DNA from: Haladaptatus sp. QDMS2
Lineage (GTDB): Archaea > Halobacteriota > Halobacteria > Halobacteriales > Halococcaceae
Reading direction: 5' to 3'
DNA length: 64,000 bases
Assembly (NCBI RefSeq): GCF_029338295.1
Contig: NZ_CP119792.1
Span: forward strand, 62,001-126,000
The first letter of the stretch is position 1. Every line of letters starts with the position of its first letter. Of the stretch, positions 22,994 through 31,947 are shown one piece after another. A program made the position numbers and the translations under genes. The notes under the pieces are model-generated. The model was not told where the DNA came from and made no database searches. It saw only the letters and a program-made list of their open reading frames with translations.

Positions 22994-24476
22994 GACATCC
23001 TCCCTGCCTTGAAGTCGGGGTTTTAGCTGAAAGAGAGGGCGCTAAGCCCCCTTCCTCAACGAGCGTCGAAGACGCGAGCGAGTAGGGCGGGGATACAGCG
23101 CCCGCACGAGTCACAGACACGCTAATCAGTATCCTTAATAAACCACATTACGTACGAGTTGACACGTCGTATGATGTACAGCCCACGCTTCCGATTGTTC
23201 CCGAATACGGAGCAACGCCAAGCGATGGACTGGACGCGAAACACCGTGCGACAACTCTACAACCACGCACTCAACGAATTCGAGCAAATCCCTGAAGACG
23301 CGGGCACCCTCCGCCAGCGCGTCTGGATGGTTCGAGACACACTCCCCGCTCTCAAAGACTGGTGGCCCGACCTCAAACAAGTCTACTCCACCGTCCTTCA
23401 GAAATCTGTCGAGCGCATCCGCGACAACATCCAGAACCTCGGAAAGCTCAAAGCGAAGGGGTACAACGTTGGGTCGTTGAATTGGAAGAAACCGCGTGAG
23501 TACAGGAGTTTCACGTACCGACAATCGGGCTTCGAACTCGACAAGAAGAGTGGTCCGAACAACCGGGGGCTCCTGATACTCAAGAAACTCAAAGGCGAAA
23601 CCCACGAAATCCCGATTCGCCTCCACCGTGACCTTCCAGCCCACGACTCGATTAAAGAAGTCACGCTCAAGAAAGAGCCAACGGGCGCGTGGTACGTCTC
23701 GTTCTGCATCAAGACTGAGACACCAGAGAAACCCACCGTCAAAGACATCAACCCCGAGGAAACCGTGGGTCTCGACCTCGGCGTACTCAACTTCGTCTAC
23801 GACTCCAAGGGCCGTTCGATAGGCCGACTTGACTTATCGGACGACCGGGAGCGCCTCGAACGCGAGCAACGCTCACTCTCCCGCAAAGACTACGAGTCGA
23901 ACAACTGGGAGAAACAACGCCTCAGGGTTGCGGAAGTTCACGCCCGGATGTCGAACAAAAAGCAGGACTTCAAGCACAAGCTCGCGCACTTCTACACGAC
24001 GGAGTACGACGCCGTGTTCGTTGAAAACCTGAACGTGAAAGGAATGCTCGAATCCTCTGAGAACGCTCGCAACAAGGCCGAAGTCGGGTGGCGTGACTTC
24101 ATCACGATTCTCGAACACCACGGCGACAAGAACGGTTGTTACGTGGTGCAAGTTAACCCGAGAGGGACGACTAAAGAATGCGCGTCGTGTGGTGTCTCAA
24201 CGTGGAATCCCCTCTGGGTACGAGAGCATTCGTGTCCGGCGTGTGGGTTCGAACTCGACCGAGACTGGAACGCGTCGTTGAACGTCCTCAATAGAGGACT
24301 CTCAAAACTAGGAGTGGTTCACTCCGAAGCAACGCCTGCGGAGACTGCAACCGCTGTGTCCACGGATGGGGGCAATTCTTCGTCCTTCGTCGTGGATGCA
24401 AGTCGCGTCGTGGAAACAGGAAGCCCCGCCCTCAAGGAAGCCGCGCCAGCGGCTGAGTAGGGCGGGGTAGTTCACG
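22994..24476 (+). mobile_element. IS1341-type (IS200/IS605 family) element encoding TnpB only
   Basis: The left end lies at about 22994-23050 (GTTGACATCC followed by a G/C-rich imperfect palindrome). The right end is the hairpin CCCCGCCCT (24424-24432) with AGGGCGGGG (24459-24467), containing an inner GCCGC-GCCA-GCGGC stem, then TAGTTCAC. No TnpA is present, so mobility would need one in trans. The right-end region overlapping the tnpB 3' end is where the omega RNA lies in known systems, and its guide would be the flanking sequence from about 24476. Ends are estimated. Confidence 0.75.
23171..24460 (+). CDS. tnpB: TnpB RNA-guided endonuclease (IS200/IS605 OrfB)
   Basis: The protein is 429 aa from the ATG at 23171; an upstream TTG at 23159 is less likely. 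The N-terminal HTH-like segment Y-S-P-R-F-R-L-F-P-N-T-E-Q is the family start. The RuvC-like triad is visible: Asp in V-G-L-D-L-G-V-L-N-F near residue 200, Glu in F-V-E-N-L-N-V-K-G near 285, Asp in F-E-L-D-R-D-W-N-A-S-L-N near 366. The zinc finger is C-A-S-C-G...C-P-A-C-G between the last two. All catalytic residues are intact, so it may be an active nuclease. The tail after N-R-G-L is the fast-evolving omega-RNA-overlapping part. Confidence 0.95.
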   Translation: MMYSPRFRLFPNTEQRQAMDWTRNTVRQLYNHALNEFEQIPEDAGTLRQRVWMVRDTLPALKDWWPDLKQVYSTVLQKSVERIRDNIQNLGKLKAKGYNVGSLNWKKPREYRSFTYRQSGFELDKKSGPNNRGLLILKKLKGETHEIPIRLHRDLPAHDSIKEVTLKKEPTGAWYVSFCIKTETPEKPTVKDINPEETVGLDLGVLNFVYDSKGRSIGRLDLSDDRERLEREQRSLSRKDYESNNWEKQRLRVAEVHARMSNKKQDFKHKLAHFYTTEYDAVFVENLNVKGMLESSENARNKAEVGWRDFITILEHHGDKNGCYVVQVNPRGTTKECASCGVSTWNPLWVREHSCPACGFELDRDWNASLNVLNRGLSKLGVVHSEATPAETATAVSTDGGNSSSFVVDASRVVETGSPALKEAAPAAE

Positions 24477-25005
24477 CGACCGCGATGTGGTCGTCGCCTT
24501 CGGAGAGGGTGGTCACGTCGTCGTAAAGCTGGAGGGCGTGCTTTATGAGACGGCTGTCTGTCTCGAGGGCGCTCCACGTGGATGCTGCGTTCTGGACGTT
24601 TCGCATCTCCCCAGCAGTGAGGTCTTCTTCGACGAGCAGTCCTCTGAGTTCGTCGTGGGTGTCGACATTAAATTCCGCCTGCAGTTCCTCGAGTTGCTGT
24701 GTGGCATTCACGAGGCTGTTCTCGAGTTCTTCACGGGAGTTCTCGTTGATGAGGTCGAGGATTTCGTCGAGAAACAGTTTGACGGGGTTGGTGTCGTAGC
24801 GGGTGGTCCCGTCCTGGGTGTATTTCTTGACGTTGTTTTCTGCGAGCAGTGCCTCCAATTCACTGTCTGCTGTGGCCCAGGCGACGGCTGCTTCGTCGGC
24901 GATGTCTTTGATAGTCGCAGGTTCAGTGAGCGTTTCTACGACGAGGCGGACGCGTTCTCGGGCGCTATAGTGGTCTTTCCACGTTTCTGGGTCCGGGTCG
25001 CTCAT
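24472..25005 (-). CDS. DUF7342-type wHTH/coiled-coil regulator, copy C, ending in the TnpB element
   Basis: The protein is 177 aa: R-V-R-L-V-V-E-T-L-T-E-P-A-T-I-K-D-I-A-D-E-A winged helix, a weaker recognition helix (T-A-D-S-E-L-E-A-L-L), a long acidic coiled coil (E-E-L-E-N-S-L-V-N-A-T-Q-Q-L-E-E-L), D-T-H-D-E-L-R, and a final helical pair. The stop TGA lies in the TTCAC end of the TnpB element, so the insertion trims or supplies the C-terminus. The small partner gene that follows copies A, B and D is missing here and was presumably displaced. It may be a defunct or orphaned antitoxin/regulator. Confidence 0.8.
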   Translation of the reverse strand: MSDPDPETWKDHYSARERVRLVVETLTEPATIKDIADEAAVAWATADSELEALLAENNVKKYTQDGTTRYDTNPVKLFLDEILDLINENSREELENSLVNATQQLEELQAEFNVDTHDELRGLLVEEDLTAGEMRNVQNAASTWSALETDSRLIKHALQLYDDVTTLSEGDDHIAVA

Positions 25006-25120
25006 GTCTCACCCTACGCAAATCCATCTCAAATAATTACCGATAACTCAACTATTTCGAATAAGGTGTTTCGGAAGTAGAGTCTGTGCAATTTTTCCCA
25101 ACGTTTTCCGACGACGTAAC

Positions 25121-26530
25121 TTACCGCTTGCCGCCGATGACCTTCGCGGCCGTCAACACCGGGTCCCACGTCGTGTTGAACGGCGGGGCGTACGCCAGGT
25201 CGTAGTCCGCGAGGTCATCGACGCTGATACCCTCGGTGACCGCCCCCACGAGCGCGTGACTGCGATGGACTGCGCCTTCGCCGTACTCGGAGACGAGACT
25301 TCCACCGAGCACTCGTCCCGAGGGCCGGTCGATGGTGAGCGTCACCTGTACGGTTCCACCTTCGGGATAGTAGCCAGCACGAGACTTCGCTTCGATGGTT
25401 TCGGTCAGTGGCTCGAAGCCAGCATCGCGAGCCACATCATGGTCAAGTACGCCGGTCCGAGCAGCCTCCACGTCGAACGCTTTGACGGCTGCAGTTCCCG
25501 CGACGCCACCCCCTGTTGTCGGCGTGCCTGCAACCGTCTGCCCTACGGCCCGTCCGTGTCGGTTGGCCGTCAACGCCAGCGGCACGTAGGCTGGTTTCTC
25601 GGTGACGACGTGCATCGCTTCCGCGCAGTCGCCTGCGGCGTACACGTCGGGAACGTTCGTCTCGCGGTAGGCGTCGGTTGCAATCGCGCCCGTCTCGCCG
25701 AGTTCGATACCCGCATCCTCTGCAAGTTCTGTCCGGGGACGGACGCCTGTCCCGACGAGCACCATCTCGACGGGAACGCTCGCTGAAGCGGTTTCGACAG
25801 CTTCGATGCCCTCGCCTCCCGTGAATGCCTCCACCTCTGCATCGAGATAGACGGCTACGTTCTGGTCGCGGAGGTGGTAGAGGACGGCTTCGCTCGTGGC
25901 CTCGCTGAACTCCTTGAGGATACGGTCACCGCGTTGAAAGAGGTGCACTTCGAAACCGTTTGCTGCGAGTGCTTCTGCCATCTCGATGCCGATGTACCCC
26001 CCGCCGACGATGGCCACTGGCCCCGTACACGATTCGAGAAACTGGCACGCTGGCCCACGGTCTGGTTGATGGAGTTCGTCCTCCGCACGCGCTCGGGTCA
26101 CGAATTCTCGGAGGTCCTTTCCGTCGGCCATCGATCCGAGCGTGAAAACGCCTTTTTTCTCAAATCCCTCGATGGATGGCGTCACAGCCTCCGCCCCGGT
26201 CGCGATGAGGAGGTGGTCGAAGTCCTGGACGACCTCACCGCCGTCGTGACGTGCGGTGACCGTCTGGTTATCGGGGTCGATTTCGACGACTTCGTGGCCG
26301 GTCCGGAGGTCGATATCTCGCTCCGTGCGAAACTCCTCGGGAGTAATCGACACGAGGTCCTCGAGAGACTGGATTTCGCCCTTGATGTAATACGGCAGGC
26401 CACAGGCTCCGTAGGAAACCCACTTTCCCATCTCGAAAACGATGACCTCCAGGTCGGGATTGTCGCGCTTTGCCTTGCTGGCGGCCGACATCCCCGCAGC
26501 ATCGCCCCCGATGATAACGAACCTCGCCAT
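25121..26530 (-). CDS. CoA-disulfide reductase / NADH oxidase-like flavoprotein
   Basis: The protein is 469 aa from M-A-R-F-V-I-I-G-G-D-A-A-G-M-S, the FAD-binding G-x-G-x2-G-like start; the longer version from 26548 adds six residues. The redox-active cysteine lies in S-Y-G-A-C-G-L-P-Y-Y-I, as in CoA-disulfide reductases of this family. The NAD(P)H-binding motif V-G-G-G-Y-I-G-I-E-M-A is near residue 165 and the second FAD motif D-V-Y-A-A-G-D-C-A-E near 290. It likely keeps CoA or a similar thiol reduced or consumes oxygen. A haloarchaeal alternative substrate is bis-gamma-glutamylcystine, but its reductase has a different motif. Confidence 0.9.
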   Translation of the reverse strand: MARFVIIGGDAAGMSAASKAKRDNPDLEVIVFEMGKWVSYGACGLPYYIKGEIQSLEDLVSITPEEFRTERDIDLRTGHEVVEIDPDNQTVTARHDGGEVVQDFDHLLIATGAEAVTPSIEGFEKKGVFTLGSMADGKDLREFVTRARAEDELHQPDRGPACQFLESCTGPVAIVGGGYIGIEMAEALAANGFEVHLFQRGDRILKEFSEATSEAVLYHLRDQNVAVYLDAEVEAFTGGEGIEAVETASASVPVEMVLVGTGVRPRTELAEDAGIELGETGAIATDAYRETNVPDVYAAGDCAEAMHVVTEKPAYVPLALTANRHGRAVGQTVAGTPTTGGGVAGTAAVKAFDVEAARTGVLDHDVARDAGFEPLTETIEAKSRAGYYPEGGTVQVTLTIDRPSGRVLGGSLVSEYGEGAVHRSHALVGAVTEGISVDDLADYDLAYAPPFNTTWDPVLTAAKVIGGKR

Positions 26531-26588
26531 AGCTTCATCTTCGGCCACGCGAGGTATAAATTCAGGCCGCGTTGGCGATTCGAGAACC

Positions 26589-27053
26589 TTACCAACCGAA
26601 GTCCTCGTGAAGCTGCCTCCCTTCCTCGTTCAGAACCGGTCCCACCACGTCGCTGACGCCAGCTAGAATTTCTGCCGAGCGGACGGCTGGTTCGTGCCCG
26701 GTGAAGTCTCCTATCTCGTCGCCTCCGACGCTGTAGACCACGCGCCCGAATCCGGCTGTCGCCATTCCACCCGCGCACATCGGACAGGGTTCGGTGCTCG
26801 TGTACATCACCATCTCCGCGCGTTCGTCGGCGTCGTACTCCCGGCATGCACGGTAGGCGAGGTGGAGTTCTGGATGGCGTCGAATGTCGTCTTGCGTGTG
26901 GACGCGATTCGAATCGCGCAGGATAATCTGGTCGTCGCGGACGAGGACGGACCCGAACGGATTGTCGCCCCGGGCGATGGCCTCACGCGCCAACTCAAAT
27001 GCCGCCCGTATGTGCGATTCGTGGTCGAACTCATCGAACTTCGATGAAGGCAT
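26589..27053 (-). CDS. Cytidine/deoxycytidylate-type nucleoside deaminase
   Basis: The protein is 154 aa. The zinc-binding motifs of the deaminase family are present: H-P-E-L-H-L-A (H-x-E) near residue 61 and P-C-P-M-C-A-G-G near 91, with S-T-E preceding. The domain start S-H-I-R-A-A-F-E-L-A-R-E-A-I and G-D-N-P-F-G-S-V-L-V are standard for guanine/adenosine-like deaminases. The residue after the H is Pro rather than the common Ala, which is seen in some guanine and nucleoside deaminases. It is an isolated gene next to the flavoprotein. The substrate (guanine, cytosine or adenosine) cannot be decided here. Confidence 0.9.
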   Translation of the reverse strand: MPSSKFDEFDHESHIRAAFELAREAIARGDNPFGSVLVRDDQIILRDSNRVHTQDDIRRHPELHLAYRACREYDADERAEMVMYTSTEPCPMCAGGMATAGFGRVVYSVGGDEIGDFTGHEPAVRSAEILAGVSDVVGPVLNEEGRQLHEDFGW

Positions 27054-27281
27054 AGCTGTAAACAGGTACGAAGAGGGGAGTCTTAATTTCGTGTCTAAGT
27101 GCAGGCTACTGGTGAATCCAGTTTACAAGCAACAGATGCCTGCTTCCGAACCCTTCTTATCTCGTGGGACCTCAAACCCGGCCGTGACATTTACTCACAT
27201 TCCCCTCTCACTGCAAACGAGTGCGAACGGCCGTCCTGTATCGTCCTCAACTACTGGTCGCTCGCGGTCGGAGGGTCGCTG

Positions 27282-27668
27282 ATGGCTCCCTCTCGACTCG
27301 GGCGGCTGCTGTACGGCGGCGTCCTCGCCTACACTGCAATCGAGAACCTTCGCAATCTCGAGGGGCGTACCGCATATGCTGACGCAAAAGACGTCCCGCT
27401 TCCGGACGTCCTTGTTCCCGCATCGAGTGCGATGTTGCTGGTCGCGAGCATCGGAATAATGCTCTGGCGCGCGCCGAAACTCGCTGCCGCGGCACTCGTC
27501 GGGTGGTTCCTCGCGATTACGCCCACGATGCACGATTTCTGGAATCACGAGGAAGAAAACCGACAGTCTGAACGGATTCAGTTCCTGAAGAATACGGCGA
27601 TGCTTGGCGCAGCAGTCATGCTCTTTTCGCGGGCTCGGTCTTCGACCGACTCAGACCAGGTGAAATAA
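27282..27668 (+). CDS. DoxX-family membrane protein
   Basis: The protein is 128 aa from M-A-P-S-R-L-G-R-L-L-Y-G-G; the long upstream extension to 27099 has no coding character. Three to four hydrophobic segments are visible (L-L-Y-G-G-V-L-A-Y-T-A, V-L-V-P-A-S-S-A-M-L-L-V-A-S-I-G-I-M-L, A-A-A-A-L-V-G-W-F-L-A-I-T-P), followed by the N-H-E-E-E-N-R-Q and N-T-A-M-L-G-A-A-V-M segments typical of DoxX proteins. The family is found with oxidoreductases and quinone or thiosulfate metabolism; here no partner is obvious. Confidence 0.8.
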   Translation: MAPSRLGRLLYGGVLAYTAIENLRNLEGRTAYADAKDVPLPDVLVPASSAMLLVASIGIMLWRAPKLAAAALVGWFLAITPTMHDFWNHEEENRQSERIQFLKNTAMLGAAVMLFSRARSSTDSDQVK

Positions 27669-27774
27669 CCGCCTAATCGAAGCTTTTGTCCTGCAATTTA
27701 CAACGGAAAAACGGTGTGCAGTTCGACGTTACTGGATGTAAACCGATATAACGAGCCTGCACCGATTCGAAATT

Positions 27775-29133
27775 GTGACTACTCCTACCGCCGACGAACG
27801 CCCCGCACGCACGGTCGGCCTGCGCGACCTCTTACTCTTGAGTGTCGGGGGCATGATTGGGTCGTCGGTGTTCTTCTTTCCCGCCTTCACCGGGCTTTGG
27901 GTGGGGCCAGCCGCGATTCTCGCCTGGTTGCTCGCGGGCCTCGGCATGGTGAGCATCGCGCTTTGCTACACCGAACTCGCCACTGCCTTCCCGAAGTCTG
28001 GTGGACCGGCCATTTTCCCCGCAAAGACACTCGGAGCAAATGCGTTCGTCCGTCAGTTCACATCCTACCTCGCAGGCACGTCCTACGCCCTTGGGTGGGT
28101 GTTCGGCGTCGCCGTCTCGGCGTGGTACGTGGCGAACTACCTCGGCACCATCCCCGAATTCACGGGTGCGAGCGGCCAACCCGTGTTGTTCGGACTGCTC
28201 GCAATCGGCGCGAGCCTCGCCGTCACCCTCGCGGGCATCGACGTGACCAAACGAACGAATCTCGTGCTCACTGCGTTCATCCTCGCCGTTCTCACGCTGG
28301 TCGCCGGTGTCGGCTTGACGAACGGTGACCCTGCGAACGCCACGCCGTTCATCACTGGAACAGGAATGCAGTTTCTCGCCGCAATCGGCGTCGCCATCAC
28401 GGGCTATGGTGCGTGGACCGTCGTTCCTGCGGCGGCCGGGGAAGTTAAAAATCCGAATCGGACGATTCCCCGCGCCATCGTCGGCAGTCTCCTCCTCACC
28501 ACTGTCTTCTACACGGCAATCGTCGTCGCCATCCACCTCACCGTCCCTCCGAGCGCGTTCCAGCAAGGGGAACTCGTGATGGTCGCCCCGCTTTCTGCTG
28601 TCGTCGTCGGTGCAGGTATCCCGCTGTTCGCGAACTACTTGCTCCCGGTCGCCGCGCTCATCGCCATCTTCACCACCATGCTCGTGGGCATGACGAGCGC
28701 GTCTCGCGTCCTCGCCGCGCTTGCAGACCAGGGTCTCTTCCCGCGTGTTTTTGCTGCGACGAGCACACGAACGAACGCCCCCTATCTCGCACTCTGTGTC
28801 ATCGCCGTCGCCGCGAGCGCTGTCGTCGTTGGGAAACAGGTCATCGGCGGCATCGTCCTTGCTGCTCTCGTCGGGACGGTGCTTCCCTACACAATCAACG
28901 TCGCAGCGTTCGTCGGCCTGCGCGTATTTCGCACCGACATTTCCGCGCCGTTCCGCGCACCGGGCGGCCTCTTGACTGCCGTCGTCGCTCTCTGTTTCCT
29001 CGGGTTACTCGCGATGGGCCTCTCGGTCGACCACCCCTTCGCCGCGCTCCTCACGCTTGGCGTACTGGTTTCAGGATTCGTCCTGCAGTATGCGTTCGGT
29101 GCGATGTCGGCGACAGACGACGTTCCCACGTAG
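27775..29133 (+). CDS. APC-superfamily amino acid permease
   Basis: The protein is 452 aa with a GTG start, followed directly by L-R-D-L-L-L-L-S-V-G-G-M-I-G-S-S-V-F, the transmembrane-1 motif (G-x-x-G-S/T) of amino acid/polyamine/organocation transporters. About 12 hydrophobic segments follow. G-Y-G-A-W-T-V-V-P-A-A-A-G-E-V-K-N-P-N-R-T-I-P-R-A-I is the usual loop before TM7. Its stop abuts the stop of the convergent CoA-binding protein gene with no gap. The substrate is an amino acid or polyamine; specificity is unknown. Confidence 0.9.
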   Translation: MTTPTADERPARTVGLRDLLLLSVGGMIGSSVFFFPAFTGLWVGPAAILAWLLAGLGMVSIALCYTELATAFPKSGGPAIFPAKTLGANAFVRQFTSYLAGTSYALGWVFGVAVSAWYVANYLGTIPEFTGASGQPVLFGLLAIGASLAVTLAGIDVTKRTNLVLTAFILAVLTLVAGVGLTNGDPANATPFITGTGMQFLAAIGVAITGYGAWTVVPAAAGEVKNPNRTIPRAIVGSLLLTTVFYTAIVVAIHLTVPPSAFQQGELVMVAPLSAVVVGAGIPLFANYLLPVAALIAIFTTMLVGMTSASRVLAALADQGLFPRVFAATSTRTNAPYLALCVIAVAASAVVVGKQVIGGIVLAALVGTVLPYTINVAAFVGLRVFRTDISAPFRAPGGLLTAVVALCFLGLLAMGLSVDHPFAALLTLGVLVSGFVLQYAFGAMSATDDVPT

Positions 29134-29556
29134 TCAGTCCATCGGGTGGCGAATGAGCCGTCCGTGCTCGACCTTCATGCAGTGGTCCTGGACGACGTCC
29201 AATCCCGCGTCCTCGGCCATCTTGGCCGCCTCGTAATTTTTAATCTCGAGTTGCATCCAGATCGCCTTCACGTCGCCACGGGCGATTGCCTCTTCTACAA
29301 TTCCGGGAACTTCCTCTGCGGGGCGGAAAATCTGCACCACGTCGACGGTTCCTGGCACGTCGGCGAGTGAGTCGTAGGCGGGTTCGCCAAAAATCTCGTC
29401 TGCCGTCGGATTGACCGGGATGATTTCGTAGCCGTGGCGCTGGAGGTACGCGGGCACGATGTGGGCGTCCTTCTCGAAAGACGTAGATGCGCCGACGACA
29501 GCGATTCGCTTGTAGCCGAGAATCCGGCGAAGCCCGTCGTTGTCTTCGATTGGCAT
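29134..29556 (-). CDS. CoA-binding domain protein (YccU-like)
   Basis: The protein is 140 aa. The CoA-binding Rossmann domain is recognisable from I-A-V-V-G-A-S-T-S-F-E-K near residue 17, H-G-Y-E-I-I-P-V-N-P-T near 40, D-V-V-Q-I-F-R-P-A-E-E-V-P near 75 and W-M-Q-L-E-I-K-N near 98, ending D-x-C-M-K-V-E-H. These are the conserved features of single-domain CoA_binding_2 proteins. No catalytic residues are known for this family. It converges tightly with the permease gene, with zero bases between stops. Confidence 0.9.
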   Translation of the reverse strand: MPIEDNDGLRRILGYKRIAVVGASTSFEKDAHIVPAYLQRHGYEIIPVNPTADEIFGEPAYDSLADVPGTVDVVQIFRPAEEVPGIVEEAIARGDVKAIWMQLEIKNYEAAKMAEDAGLDVVQDHCMKVEHGRLIRHPMD

Positions 29557-29625
29557 ACCAAACGTACTGTGAGCAAACAGATGAGCCTATTGCCGGGAAA
29601 TCCTCACCACGCCAATCTCGGCGCC

Positions 29626-30285
29626 TCAGACGAGTTGTTCGACGAGCGAATCGACCATCTGCACTTCGTCATCGTTGATTTCGTGACCAAGGTCGTCGTA
29701 CAGCCGGGCTGTTACTGCTGCGTCGAGTGCTTCAAAGACCACTGCCGAGTCGCGAAACCGGTCTACGCTCACGTACGAATCGTCGGTACTGCAGCCAAGG
29801 AAGACGGGCGTGCCATCGAGGGAGCCCTCAACGTCCCGGCTCGCCTCTGGTCCAAGCAGACTTCCCGAGAGCACGGCGAGACCCCCGTAGCGACGTGGAT
29901 TCCTGACGACAAACTCGCTTGCAATCCCGCCTCCCTGAGAAAAGCCCATGAGCAGGGTTCGTTTGGGGGGAACACCAGCATCCGCGGCGACATCGAGTGC
30001 TTCAGAGATACGGTCGAGCGCCGAGGTGAACCACGGTTCGTTGGCCGCAAACGGCCCGTATCCTGAACGCGGATACCACGTTCTGCGTGCAGCCTGCGGA
30101 GCGAGGTACATCACACCGTGATGGTGAAATTCGTCTATCAAGGTGAGCATATGATTCCCCGTCGAACCGCGCCCGTGGAGCAAGATGACCGCGGCCTCGG
30201 CTGCCTGCGGGGGTGCACCTGCAACTTCGAGGGGCTGACCCCGGTGTGGGTCGTCTTCGAATTCGACGGTGAACGGGTCGCTCAT
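29626..30285 (-). CDS. Phospholipase/carboxylesterase (alpha/beta hydrolase)
   Basis: The protein is 219 aa. V-I-L-L-H-G-R-G-S-T-G is the oxyanion-hole strand (about 33-43), M-G-F-S-Q-G-G-G carries the nucleophile Ser near 118, the acid is in C-S-T-D-D-S-Y near 170, and the His lies in D-L-G-H-E near 203. It belongs to the phospholipase/carboxylesterase (acyl-protein thioesterase-like) family. The start codon overlaps the stop of the dioxygenase gene upstream by 4 bp, so both form one operon. It may cleave the ester produced by ring opening (inference). Confidence 0.9.
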   Translation of the reverse strand: MSDPFTVEFEDDPHRGQPLEVAGAPPQAAEAAVILLHGRGSTGNHMLTLIDEFHHHGVMYLAPQAARRTWYPRSGYGPFAANEPWFTSALDRISEALDVAADAGVPPKRTLLMGFSQGGGIASEFVVRNPRRYGGLAVLSGSLLGPEASRDVEGSLDGTPVFLGCSTDDSYVSVDRFRDSAVVFEALDAAVTARLYDDLGHEINDDEVQMVDSLVEQLV

Positions 30286-31229
30286 TCACTCGCTCCAGGT
30301 ACCCCGGAAACATCGAGTGGGGTGAGTTGTCCCTCTATCATCTCGCGGTCCTCTTCGAGCCACGGCGGGAGAAACAGCGATTGACCGAGCGTCTCGAGGT
30401 CCAGCTCGGCAGTCAGCCCGGGCGCTTCAGTCGCGAGTTCGAACAGGATGCCGCCCGGTTCGCGGACGTACAGCGAGTAAAAGAAGTGCCGGTCCTTCAC
30501 GCGCGAGACGTTGTATCCCCGCTCTCTGAACAGGTCGTACCACTCGTATAGTTGCTCCTCATCTTCAACACGGACGGCGACGTGGTGGATGGAACCCGCG
30601 CCTTCTCGTCCGTAGTCTGCGTCTCTATCGAGGAGGTCGACGACAGTCGCCCGGTCGCCCGGAGCCTGATACCGGACGCGGTCGCCTTCTTGATTGACGA
30701 GTTCGAAGCCGAGCGTGTCCAGCACACTCGCGGTCACGAACACGTTCGTCGAAAGGAGGGTGACGCCGTGGATGCCGCGAATCGCGTGTTCGGCCGGAAC
30801 TGCCCCGTCTGCCCAGGGTTCGACTGGGGAATCACCGGTGACGAGTTCGAGGTGCGTGCCGTCCGGGTCAGCAAAGCGTAGTACCGTCTCGTCGAACCGC
30901 TCGAACGGTCCTTCGACGGTGATGTCGCGGTCTGCGAGTCGGGCTTCCCAGTAAGACACCGAATTCTCGGGGATGGTGAGCGCGGCTGTCGTAATCTGGG
31001 GTTTCCCCTCTCGTCCGTCGTCCTCTGCGGGATAGGGAAAGAACGTCAGCGCGGTTCCGGGCGACCCGGTTTCGTCGCCGTAGAAGAGGTGGCGTGTGAA
31101 CTTCTCGTTGAAGTTCACCGTCTGCTTGACCAGACGCAGGCCGAGGACGCCTGTGTAGAAGTCGAAATTCTGCTGGGCATCGCGGACGATGCCGGTGATG
31201 TGGTGGATGCCGGGAGTGTCTGTGAGCAT
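30282..31229 (-). CDS. Ring-cleaving dioxygenase (glyoxalase/extradiol fold)
   Basis: The protein is 315 aa with two vicinal-oxygen-chelate modules. The first, G-I-H-H-I-T-G-I-V-R-D-A-Q-Q-N-F-D-F-Y, opens the protein with a metal-ligand His near residue 9. The second is H-H-V-A-V-R-V-E-D-E near 213 with its ligand His, and the Glu is in E-P-G-G-I-L-F-E-L-A-T. The family is PcpA/LinE-like hydroquinone or extradiol dioxygenases. It is the first gene of a two-gene operon with the esterase. Aromatic ring degradation is implied; the exact substrate is not. Confidence 0.9.
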   Translation of the reverse strand: MLTDTPGIHHITGIVRDAQQNFDFYTGVLGLRLVKQTVNFNEKFTRHLFYGDETGSPGTALTFFPYPAEDDGREGKPQITTAALTIPENSVSYWEARLADRDITVEGPFERFDETVLRFADPDGTHLELVTGDSPVEPWADGAVPAEHAIRGIHGVTLLSTNVFVTASVLDTLGFELVNQEGDRVRYQAPGDRATVVDLLDRDADYGREGAGSIHHVAVRVEDEEQLYEWYDLFRERGYNVSRVKDRHFFYSLYVREPGGILFELATEAPGLTAELDLETLGQSLFLPPWLEEDREMIEGQLTPLDVSGVPGASE

Positions 31230-31353
31230 GGACGAAGCGTACCGTGAGTAGCGGTGGGTGGCGAATGAGTGTTCGGTTGGGGGTGACAGTGTTCAGGCAC
31301 GTCACCGAGATTCGAACGCCCGTTTCATTCGCAAAGCGTGACCGCTGCGGTCC

Positions 31354-31791
31354 TTAGGAACGAGGTGCCGACCGTCTGGGCGCTTTTGGAGGGTGCATTT
31401 CCCCAAGCCAGAACCCTGCCAGCGCCAACAGCAGTGCTGCTGGCGCGACCAACAAGCCAATGCTGGCCAGTCCGAAAAGCGTCAGTAAAAGGAGGGGAAC
31501 GGCAGCCACCCACACGAGTGCGCGGCGCTCAGTCCACGCACCGTAGCCTCCGACTAGGGCGAACACGAGGATGAACACCGACCAGAAAAAGAGCGCTGGA
31601 TCGGCTCCCTCTACCCCAAGGAGATAGTCGATTCCAACCGGCCCACGCACGGGGGTGCACACGCCGCTACTCGTGCATACTTCGCCCGTTCCGAGTGGAA
31701 GGAACAAGATGACCAACCCGAGGAGTACTCCCAGCCCCGACCCGAGAAGCCCTGCGGTGGCACCCTTCGAAAAACTAGCCTCGCGTTCCAT
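31354..31791 (-). CDS. Hypothetical membrane protein (145 aa)
   Basis: I do not recognise a named family. Four hydrophobic segments are clear: L-L-G-S-G-L-G-V-L-L-G-L-V-I-L-F-L near residue 15, F-F-W-S-V-F-I-L-V-F-A-L-V-G near 70, V-A-A-V-P-L-L-L-L-T-L-F-G-L near 95, and L-L-V-A-P-A-A-L-L-L-A-L-A-G-F-W near 113. A short extracellular loop holds two Cys (V-C-T-S-S-G-V-C) that could form a disulfide, and the C-terminus is basic. It is a single gene with its own promoter and no informative neighbours. Confidence 0.7.
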   Translation of the reverse strand: MEREASFSKGATAGLLGSGLGVLLGLVILFLPLGTGEVCTSSGVCTPVRGPVGIDYLLGVEGADPALFFWSVFILVFALVGGYGAWTERRALVWVAAVPLLLLTLFGLASIGLLVAPAALLLALAGFWLGEMHPPKAPRRSAPRS

Positions 31792-31947
31792 GCTACGTGT
31801 AGGCGATGCGAAATCTTAACGATTCGTCAGGGTCAGAGAGTGGCCTTTCACCGAGCGAGCACCCGTTCCGGCCACATTTTCACCTGTTGTAGCTTCCAGT
31901 GGACCCGAACAATCGGTAGCTACAACTGCTATCCGTCAACCCTCACT

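Noticed and set aside
22994-23170. A separate TnpA (Y1 transposase) gene upstream of tnpB
   Set aside because: Only ~180 bp of non-coding left-end sequence precedes tnpB; no H-U-H motif is visible.
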